64,000 bases of DNA from MED-G116 sp038147495. GTDB lineage: Bacteria; Pseudomonadota; Alphaproteobacteria; Puniceispirillales; Puniceispirillaceae. Shown one piece after another: positions 58,149 to 64,000 of the stretch (positions are counted from its first letter, which is position 1; every line of letters starts with the position of its first letter). The translations under genes were made by a program, and so were the position numbers. The notes beneath the pieces are model-generated. The model was not told the origin of the DNA. It was given only the letters and a program-made list of their open reading frames with translations, and ran no database searches. The DNA lies in the NCBI GenBank assembly GCA_038147495.1, contig JAYQTT010000002.1, forward strand, positions 124,001 through 188,000, read 5' to 3'.

Positions 58149-58973
58149 ATGACTGAGATACGCATAGGTGATGTTCCCTGCGGTGGCGGCAACCCTCTGC
58201 TGTTGATTGCTGGTCCCTGTCAGATTGAGGGGCTGGATCATGCGCTGATGTGTGCGTCACGCCTTGCCGAAATTGCCGCGCAAACCGGTATGGGCTTTGT
58301 TTATAAATCCTCGTTTGACAAGGCGAATAGAACCTCTGGAAAGGCGCGGCGTGGTGTTGGTTTTGACGCTGGCCTCGAGGTAATGGCGCGGGTCAAGCAA
58401 GAGATTGGCTGTCCGGTATTGAGCGATGTGCATCTGCCCGAGCAATGCGCTGGCGCGGCTGAGGTGCTTGATGTTCTGCAGATCCCTGCATTTCTATGCC
58501 GCCAGACAGATCTTTTGCTGGCAGCCGCCGAGACTGGTGCTGTGGTGAATGTGAAAAAAGGGCAGTTTCTGGCACCATGGGATATGAAGCATGTTGCAGA
58601 AAAGATCGCTGATGCCGGCAATTCCAGAATAATGCTGACCGAACGTGGTACGTCTTTCGGCTATAATACGCTGGTCTCGGATATGCGGGCATTGCCGCAG
58701 ATGGCTGCATTCGGCTATCCGGTGATTTTTGATGCGACGCATTCGGTGCAACAGCCGGGTGGTCTTGGTGGCAGCTCTGGCGGGCAGCGTGAATTTGTTC
58801 CGGTGCTGGCGCGTGCTGCGGTGGCGGTGGGGGTTGATGGTCTGTTTATGGAAAGCCATCAGGATCCCGATAATGCCCCGTCAGATGGGCCGAATATGGT
58901 ACCGCTCGATGAGATGAAAGCTGTGCTTTCGCGCCTTCAAAAGCTTGATGCAGCGCGGCGAGACAGCCTATAG
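58149..58973 (+). CDS. kdsA: 3-deoxy-8-phosphooctulonate (KDO-8-P) synthase
   Basis: KdsA condenses arabinose-5-phosphate with PEP to make the Kdo precursor of lipopolysaccharide, showing a Gram-negative outer membrane. The 274-residue barrel contains LIAGPCQIEG, YKSSFDKANRTSGKARRGVGFDAGLE, VLSDVH, ATHSVQQPGGLGGSSGGQREFV and MESHQDPDNAPSDGPN. The ATG at 58149 (GGGGA eight bases upstream) is chosen over the GTG at 58131. Confidence 0.96.
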   Translation: MTEIRIGDVPCGGGNPLLLIAGPCQIEGLDHALMCASRLAEIAAQTGMGFVYKSSFDKANRTSGKARRGVGFDAGLEVMARVKQEIGCPVLSDVHLPEQCAGAAEVLDVLQIPAFLCRQTDLLLAAAETGAVVNVKKGQFLAPWDMKHVAEKIADAGNSRIMLTERGTSFGYNTLVSDMRALPQMAAFGYPVIFDATHSVQQPGGLGGSSGGQREFVPVLARAAVAVGVDGLFMESHQDPDNAPSDGPNMVPLDEMKAVLSRLQKLDAARRDSL

Positions 58974-59028
58974 AGTGGTGCGGCGATTGCCGCATTGACC
59001 ACAACGAACTGCAAAGGCAGGAAAGCAG

Positions 59029-60306
59029 ATGTCTACCATTCTTGATATTCAGGCGCGTGAAATTCTTGATTCACGTGGAAACCCGACAGTCGAAGTCGAT
59101 GTCACCCTCGAAGATGGAGCGTTTGGGCGTGCTGCTGTGCCATCCGGTGCATCTACCGGCGCCTATGAGGCGGTTGAGATGCGTGATGCGGACAAGGATC
59201 GCTATGGTGGCAAGGGTGTTCTCAAGGCGGTGGACGCGGTCAATTTTGAGATTTTTGATGCCATTGTTGGCGCCGATGCGCTTGATCAGGCAGGTATTGA
59301 TCAGGATTTGATTGAGCTTGATGGCACCGCTAACAAAGGCCGACTTGGGGCAAACGCGATTTTGGGTGTGTCGATGGCGGTGGCGCGTGCCGCCGCGGAC
59401 AGCGTTGAAATGCCACTGTGGCGCTATCTTGGTGGGGTGCATGCGCATCTTTTGCCATTGCCGATGATGAACATCATGAATGGCGGCGCGCATGCCAATA
59501 ATGCGCTTGATGTGCAGGAGTTCATGATCATGCCTGTGGGCGCCCCGCATTTTAGCGAGGCGTTGCGGATGGGTGCAGAGATTTTTCACGCGTTGAAAAA
59601 GCTGCTCGCTGATGCCGGCATGTCAACGGCGGTTGGTGATGAAGGTGGTTTTGCACCAGCCATCAATTCGACGGATGAGGCATTGTCTTATATCACCAAG
59701 GCGATTGAAGCCGGTGGCTATAAGCCGGGTGAGGATGTGCTGATTGCGCTTGACGCGGCGGCCAGCGAATTTTGTGAGGACGGTAAATATCATCTTGCCG
59801 GTGAAGGGCGGACGCTCAGCACGGATGAGATGAATGAAATGTGGGCTGGTCTTGTGAAAAACCACCCGATCGTCTCCATCGAAGATCCTCTGCATGAGGA
59901 TGATTGGGCCGGTTTTGCCGCCTTGACCGAGATGATCGGTGACCGGGTGCAAATTGTTGGTGATGATTTGTTTGTAACCAACCCTGAACGGCTGTCACGC
60001 GGTATAACTGACGGGGCCGGCAATGCGATTTTGATAAAGGTCAATCAGATCGGCACGCTGTCTGAGACACTGCAGGCGATTGATATGGCGCAAAAGGCAG
60101 GGTTTGGTGTGGTGATCTCGCATCGGTCCGGTGAGACGGAAGACAGTTTCATCGCTGATCTTGCCGTGGCAACAAATGCCGGACAGATCAAGACTGGATC
60201 ATTGTCCAGATCAGACAGGCTGGCCAAATATAACCAGCTTCTGAGGATTGAAGAAGAGTTGGACCGCACCGCGTTATATGCCGGGGGCCGTGTCCTGCGC
60301 GGTTGA
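59029..60306 (+). CDS. eno: Enolase
   Basis: Enolase interconverts 2-phosphoglycerate and PEP and is also a degradosome partner in some bacteria. The 425 residues contain AREILDSRGNPTVEVDV, VPSGASTGAYEAVE, the metal-ligand segments IEDPLHEDDW and VGDDLFVTN, the catalytic lysine region LIKVNQIGTLSE and SHRSGETEDSFIADLAV. Length is typical. It precedes ftsB and the pyruvate dehydrogenase genes. Confidence 0.97.
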   Translation: MSTILDIQAREILDSRGNPTVEVDVTLEDGAFGRAAVPSGASTGAYEAVEMRDADKDRYGGKGVLKAVDAVNFEIFDAIVGADALDQAGIDQDLIELDGTANKGRLGANAILGVSMAVARAAADSVEMPLWRYLGGVHAHLLPLPMMNIMNGGAHANNALDVQEFMIMPVGAPHFSEALRMGAEIFHALKKLLADAGMSTAVGDEGGFAPAINSTDEALSYITKAIEAGGYKPGEDVLIALDAAASEFCEDGKYHLAGEGRTLSTDEMNEMWAGLVKNHPIVSIEDPLHEDDWAGFAALTEMIGDRVQIVGDDLFVTNPERLSRGITDGAGNAILIKVNQIGTLSETLQAIDMAQKAGFGVVISHRSGETEDSFIADLAVATNAGQIKTGSLSRSDRLAKYNQLLRIEEELDRTALYAGGRVLRG

Positions 60307-60449
60307 TTGCTGCGACATGGTTATATCCTGCTTGATAGGTATGATCTCTGATTCATAAGAAAACCGGCGATTCGCTTTTTGCTTGACCGGCCGAATCACC
60401 TTTGATTCAATGCACTTGTTATAGATCGAGCCGAAGGGATTTTGGTCGC

Positions 60450-60773
60450 ATGTATGGTGCTTTGAGAAAACCTATCGCCTATGCCAGCAGCTTTGTTACG
60501 CTTGGCGCATTGGTGGCGTTCTTTGGCTTTCACACGATTGCTGGCGAGCGTGGCATCCTTGCCAAGCCCGAATTGGAGCGGAAAATACAGCTTGCCGAAG
60601 AGCAATTATCCTTATTGAGCAAGCACCATGACTTTCTGAAGCATCGTATATCGCTGATGCAGGGGCAGTCGCTTGATGCTGACCTTCTCGAAGAAACAGC
60701 GCAGAGTGAGCTTGGCCTGTATTCACCTGAAGATGTAATTATTTCAATTGATCTGTCAGGATTGAAATTTTAG
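60450..60773 (+). CDS. ftsB: Septum formation initiator FtsB/DivIC-like protein
   Basis: The 107-residue protein has one N-terminal membrane helix (about 8-30, SSFVTLGALVAFFGFHTIAG), a coiled coil (about 35-65, LERKIQLAEEQLSLLSKHH) and the C-terminal ARSELGL-type motif (AQSELGLYSPEDVI). This is the FtsB/DivIC pattern of divisome proteins. GAAGGGA precedes ATG 60450. The eno-ftsB-pdhA context is normal in alphaproteobacteria. Confidence 0.9.
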   Translation: MYGALRKPIAYASSFVTLGALVAFFGFHTIAGERGILAKPELERKIQLAEEQLSLLSKHHDFLKHRISLMQGQSLDADLLEETAQSELGLYSPEDVIISIDLSGLKF

Positions 60774-60890
60774 AAAAGCACTTCACATTTCTTTGTAAAC
60801 TAAAATATGGTTTATTTTTGAAAAATATAATAAAAACAATAAAATAAAAATATTGCTTTTAATTCTATTTCAATAAACTCTGTCCCTGTA
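60774..60890. other. Very AT-rich tract upstream of pdhA
   Basis: About 115 bases made mostly of A and T, with A-runs and alternating TATAATAAAA-type sequence, very unlike the surrounding DNA. It begins at the ftsB stop and ends about 145 bases before pdhA. It probably holds the pdh promoter region (several -10-like words), but no single pair stands out. The following 61-bp-scale GC-normal leader to 61036 shows no gene. Confidence 0.45.
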
Positions 60891-61036
60891 GGCGCGGCGA
60901 TAACCGTTGGGTTGTGCGTGGCGACTATACCAGTCGAAAGATGTGCTGGTGTCGAAAGGTCGGTTTTGCCCGGCCATCGCGCATCTTTCGAATCTGTGTC
61001 AAATGACCATGCCTGTCTGTATCAGGGAGCAAGGAA

Positions 61037-62107
61037 TTGGCTGAGAAAACATCAAAAAACCGCAAGAAGAAGCCCGGTCGTCCGCCTAAAGCTGTTGCCA
61101 GTGGGGTGAATGATATGCCGCCGGTTGAGGATATGCTGTCTCTTTATCACGACATGCTGTTGATCCGCCGGTTTGAGGAAAAGGCCGGACAGCTGTATGG
61201 CATGGGGCAAATTGGCGGTTTTTGTCACCTCTATATCGGGCAGGAGGCGGTTGTCGTTGGATTGCAATCGGCATCACAGCCCGGTGACTCGGTTGTCACA
61301 TCTTACCGCGATCATGGCCATATGCTGGCCTGCGGGATGGATGCAGATGGCGTGATGGCAGAACTGACCGGCCGGGAAGGTGGCTATTCACGTGGCAAAG
61401 GCGGTTCGATGCATATGTTCAGCCGCGAGAAGAATTTTTACGGCGGTCACGGCATTGTCGGGGCGCAGGTTCCGATCGGCTGTGGTCTTGCGTTTGCGCA
61501 CAAATATAAAGAAGAGCCAAATGTCTGCATGACCTATCTTGGTGATGGCGCGGTCAATCAGGGACAGGTTTATGAGAGCTTTAATATGGCGGCACTTTGG
61601 GACTTGCCCTGCCTTTTCGTCATTGAGAACAATCAATATGGCATGGGCACGGCGGTAACGCGCGCCGCGGCCGGTCCTGCGCTGGCGGAACGAGGGTCTG
61701 CCTATGGCATTCCGGGCAAACAGGTGGATGGCATGGATGTTCTTGCTGTGCGCGCCGCCGGGCTTGAGGCGCTGGAACATTGCCGCAGTGGTAAGGGGCC
61801 ATACATTCTTGAAATGAAAACCTATCGCTACCGCGGACATTCGATGTCCGATCCGGCGAAATACCGGACAAGGGAAGAGGTGGATGCCATGCGAAAACAG
61901 CATGATCCGATCGATCAATTGCGCGATTTGCTGGTGAAACAGAATGTCAAAGATGACGACCTCAAAGCAATTGACTCGAAGGTCAAGGCTGTCGTGACCA
62001 AGGCAACAGAATTTGCCCAGTCAAGCCCAGAGCCCGATGCGTCAGAATTGTTCACGGATATCCTTTTGCCAACGTCAGATGACGTTGTCCGCCATGGTGA
62101 GGTGTGA
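61037..62107 (+). CDS. pdhA: Pyruvate dehydrogenase E1 component, alpha subunit
   Basis: E1-alpha binds thiamine diphosphate and, with E1-beta, decarboxylates pyruvate. The 356 residues show a basic Lys/Pro-rich N-terminus, then MLLIRRFEEKAGQLYGMGQIGGFCHLYIGQEA, the TPP motif GDGAVNQGQVYESFNMAALWDLPCLFVIENN and the regulatory-loop region YRYRGHSMSDPAKYR. The start is TTG at 61037 with GGGAG seven bases upstream. It overlaps pdhB's frame start only slightly. Confidence 0.95.
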   Translation: MAEKTSKNRKKKPGRPPKAVASGVNDMPPVEDMLSLYHDMLLIRRFEEKAGQLYGMGQIGGFCHLYIGQEAVVVGLQSASQPGDSVVTSYRDHGHMLACGMDADGVMAELTGREGGYSRGKGGSMHMFSREKNFYGGHGIVGAQVPIGCGLAFAHKYKEEPNVCMTYLGDGAVNQGQVYESFNMAALWDLPCLFVIENNQYGMGTAVTRAAAGPALAERGSAYGIPGKQVDGMDVLAVRAAGLEALEHCRSGKGPYILEMKTYRYRGHSMSDPAKYRTREEVDAMRKQHDPIDQLRDLLVKQNVKDDDLKAIDSKVKAVVTKATEFAQSSPEPDASELFTDILLPTSDDVVRHGEV

Positions 62108-62109
62108 TT

Positions 62110-62273
62110 ATGGCTATCGAAATCAAAATGCCGGCTTTGTCGCCGACCATGGAATCGGGGACACTTGCCAAATGGCACGTTGCCGAGGGTGACGAAGTGC
62201 GCTCTGGTGATGTCATTGCCGAAATTGAGACCGACAAGGCGACGATGGAGGTCGAAGCTGTTGACGAAGGGAC
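62110..62273 (+). repeat. Direct DNA repeat shared by the pdhB and pdhC lipoyl domains
   Basis: This stretch is highly similar base for base to 63511-63674 at the start of pdhC, including a long identical block around GAAGTGCGCTCTGGTGATGT and GACAAGGCGACGATGGAGGT. It codes for the lipoyl domain in both genes. Confidence 0.7.
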
Positions 62274-63507
62274 GATTGGCACCATCCTTGTTGCTGCGGG
62301 CACCGAGGATGTGAAAGTAAATGCCCCGATCGCCATTCTGCTGGCTGAGGGTGAGGATGCCGCCGCCGCTGTTGCCACGGACAGCGCAAAGCCGGTTGAA
62401 AATACCGGAATGGCAAACGGGAATGGTGGTGAGGGAACCGCCAAGGCAACCCCTGCGCCGGTTCAGGCGCCGCCGGTAGTCACTGTTCCTGCCGAGGCGA
62501 AATGGGACGGGCCAGTAACCAATCTGTCTGTTCGCGAGGCGCTCCGCGATGCCATGGCCGAGGAAATGCGCCGTGACGATGCCATTTTTGTGATGGGCGA
62601 GGAAGTTGCCGAATATCAGGGCGCCTATAAGGTGACACAAGGTCTTCTGGCCGAATTCGGTCCAAAGCGGGTAATCGATACGCCGATTACCGAGCAGGGT
62701 TTTGCCGGTCTCGGCGTTGGCGCTGCCTTTGGCGAACTGCGTCCGGTAATCGAATTCATGACGTTCAATTTCGCCATGCAGGCGATTGACCAGATCATCA
62801 ATTCTGCTGCAAAGACCCTGTATATGTCGGGTGGGCAGATGGGCTGTCCAATTGTGTTTCGCGGTCCCAATGGTGCCGCCAGCCGTGTCGCCGCCCAACA
62901 TTCGCAATGCTATGCAAGCTGGTACGCGCATTGTCCCGGTCTGAAGGTGGTATCTCCATGGTCTGCGGCCGATGCGAAGGGGCTGTTGAAAGCCGCGATC
63001 AGGGATCCCAATCCGGTGATCTTCCTCGAAAATGAGGTGATGTACGGGCAGAATTTCGATGTGCCCGACTCGGATGATTGGATTGTTCCGATTGGCAAGG
63101 CAAACGTGCTGCGAGAGGGCAGTGATGTGACGATCGTGGCGTTTTCGATCATGGTCGGTCGCGCCCTTGAAGCCGCCAGCATTCTGGAAGGCCAGGGTAT
63201 TTCCGCCGAAGTTATTGATCTGAGAACCATCCGGCCGCTCGACATCGACACTATTGTCACTTCGGTGAAAAAGACGTCTCGTCTGGTGACCTGTGAAGAA
63301 GGGTTCCCATTTGCCGGATTGGGCGCAGAAATCGCGATGCAGGTAACCGAACGGGCATTTGACTGGCTTGATGCGCCGGTTGCCCGGGTGACCGGCAAGG
63401 ATGTGCCGATGCCCTATGCGGCCAATCTGGAAAAATTGGCCCTGCCACAGATTGACGACATTGTGGCAACGGCACTGGCGACCTGTGAAGGTTTCAGGGG
63501 GGCGTGA
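62110..63507 (+). CDS. pdhB: Pyruvate dehydrogenase E1 component, beta subunit with N-terminal lipoyl domain
   Basis: The 465-residue protein has a lipoyl domain at residues 1-80 with the lipoylated Lys43 (ETDKATMEVEAVD) and an Ala/Pro linker. The E1-beta body follows from about residue 140 (LSVREALRDAMAEEMRRDDAIFVMGEEVAEYQGAYKVTQGL, then GCPIVFRGPNGAA and QHSQ). E1-beta with its own lipoyl domain is known from alphaproteobacteria. The ATG at 62110 is taken over GTG 62104. pdhC follows 3 bases after the stop. Confidence 0.95.
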   Translation: MAIEIKMPALSPTMESGTLAKWHVAEGDEVRSGDVIAEIETDKATMEVEAVDEGTIGTILVAAGTEDVKVNAPIAILLAEGEDAAAAVATDSAKPVENTGMANGNGGEGTAKATPAPVQAPPVVTVPAEAKWDGPVTNLSVREALRDAMAEEMRRDDAIFVMGEEVAEYQGAYKVTQGLLAEFGPKRVIDTPITEQGFAGLGVGAAFGELRPVIEFMTFNFAMQAIDQIINSAAKTLYMSGGQMGCPIVFRGPNGAASRVAAQHSQCYASWYAHCPGLKVVSPWSAADAKGLLKAAIRDPNPVIFLENEVMYGQNFDVPDSDDWIVPIGKANVLREGSDVTIVAFSIMVGRALEAASILEGQGISAEVIDLRTIRPLDIDTIVTSVKKTSRLVTCEEGFPFAGLGAEIAMQVTERAFDWLDAPVARVTGKDVPMPYAANLEKLALPQIDDIVATALATCEGFRGA

Positions 63508-63510
63508 TCG

Positions 63511-64000
63511 ATGGCTGTTGAAATCAAAATGCCGGCACTTTCGCCCACGATGGAGTCGGGGACGCTTGCCAAATGGAATGTCGCCGTGGGTGATGAAGTG
63601 CGCTCTGGTGATGTGATCGCCGAAATTGAGACTGACAAGGCGACGATGGAGGTCGAAGCCGTTGATGAAGGCATTGTTGCCGCCATTGTTGTTGATGCTG
63701 GCGCGCAAAATGTGGCTGTTGGCGCGGTAATCGCGGTGCTTGCCGAGGATGGTGAGGATGTGACCACTGCCGCGGCAAAGCCCGTTTTGGCAACACCGGC
63801 ATCTGCATCACCACCAGTGTCACAAGCCGATAAACCCGAAGCGGCCTCCTCGATGCCGTTGCCAAGCAGCGTGCCCGGCAAGGCGCCCAGCAAGGCAACC
63901 GACAATGCGCAGGTTGCAACCGCTGTCAATTCCGGCACCTCGCAAAAGGGTGGCCGTATATTTGCCAGCCCGTTGGCCCGGCGAATTGCCGCAGACCGTG
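63511..64000 (+). CDS. pdhC: Dihydrolipoamide acetyltransferase (PDH E2), start only
   Basis: E2 carries the swinging lipoyl arm and makes acetyl-CoA. The visible 163 residues contain one lipoyl domain (1-80, Lys43 in ETDKATMEVEAVD), an Ala/Ser/Pro-rich linker and the beginning of the E1/E3-binding domain (GRIFASPLARRIAADR). The catalytic acyltransferase domain lies beyond the window. It directly follows pdhB in the same operon. Confidence 0.95.
   Translation, partial: MAVEIKMPALSPTMESGTLAKWNVAVGDEVRSGDVIAEIETDKATMEVEAVDEGIVAAIVVDAGAQNVAVGAVIAVLAEDGEDVTTAAAKPVLATPASASPPVSQADKPEAASSMPLPSSVPGKAPSKATDNAQVATAVNSGTSQKGGRIFASPLARRIAADR

Noticed and set aside
61915..63708. 597-residue minus-strand open frame opposite pdhA, pdhB and pdhC
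   Set aside because: The plus strand holds three clear pyruvate dehydrogenase genes; the antisense frame is long only because of their codon usage and has His/Arg/Gly-rich, non-family content.

Overview
The window looks like chromosomal core-genome DNA from a free-living alphaproteobacterium. Evidence for this is the order nuoABCDEFGHIJKLMN-birA-coaX-rnj-mce-DUF1467, the block glyA-nrdR-ribD-ribE-ribB-ribH-nusB, the order eno-ftsB-pdhA-pdhB-pdhC with a lipoyl domain on E1-beta, and the set ubiquinol-cytochrome c chaperone / DUF177 / plsX / fabH / ihfA / merR. The tRNA-His gene encodes G-1 and C73, which argues against the Rhizobiales/Rhodobacterales/Caulobacterales group that lost this pair. 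A Rhodospirillales-like or SAR116-like marine lineage is my best guess, but that is inference.

Layout. 1-2609 (minus): dnaB, then the ribosomal operon rpsF-rpsR-rplI with its terminator. 2948-11312 (plus): fabD, tRNA-His, tRNA-Leu, then a proteostasis block of trigger factor, clpP, clpX, lon and HU, with heat-shock-type promoter matches before clpP, clpX and lon. 11410-18496: tRNA-Val and tRNA-Asp, then the least conventional part: a small cupin, an ArsC/Spx-like protein, two overlapping Lin0512-family paralogues, a VOC plus double-cupin protein, two EamA transporters, a DUF3429 membrane protein and a lipoprotein metallo-hydrolase. 18695-32961: the full 14-gene complex I operon. 32981-36886: birA, coaX, rnase J, methylmalonyl-CoA epimerase, DUF1467. 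37291-43550: rpiB, glyA, nrdR, the riboflavin genes and nusB. 43582-48181: bamE (minus), then envelope/lipid genes, ihfA, a MerR regulator and tRNA-Pro. 48217-55043 (minus): class IV aminotransferase, acyl-CoA synthetase, LysE exporter, trpE and a PpiD-type chaperone. 55260-64000 (plus): tpiA, secG, pyrG, kdsA, eno, ftsB, pdhA, pdhB and the start of pdhC.

The genes mostly serve housekeeping: replication, translation, protein quality control, respiration, cofactor synthesis, envelope biogenesis and lower glycolysis feeding pyruvate dehydrogenase. No phage, insertion sequence, CRISPR array or defence system is visible.

Two things stand out. First, four expected single genes have broken or shifted frames: tig (a compensated double shift), nuoM, ribD and ppiD. 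All fit one-base indels, so sequencing or assembly error must be excluded before any biological reading. Second, the 12067-15847 cluster of Lin0512 paralogues, VOC/bicupin protein and transporter has no pathway I can name and is the best candidate for an undescribed small-molecule system.
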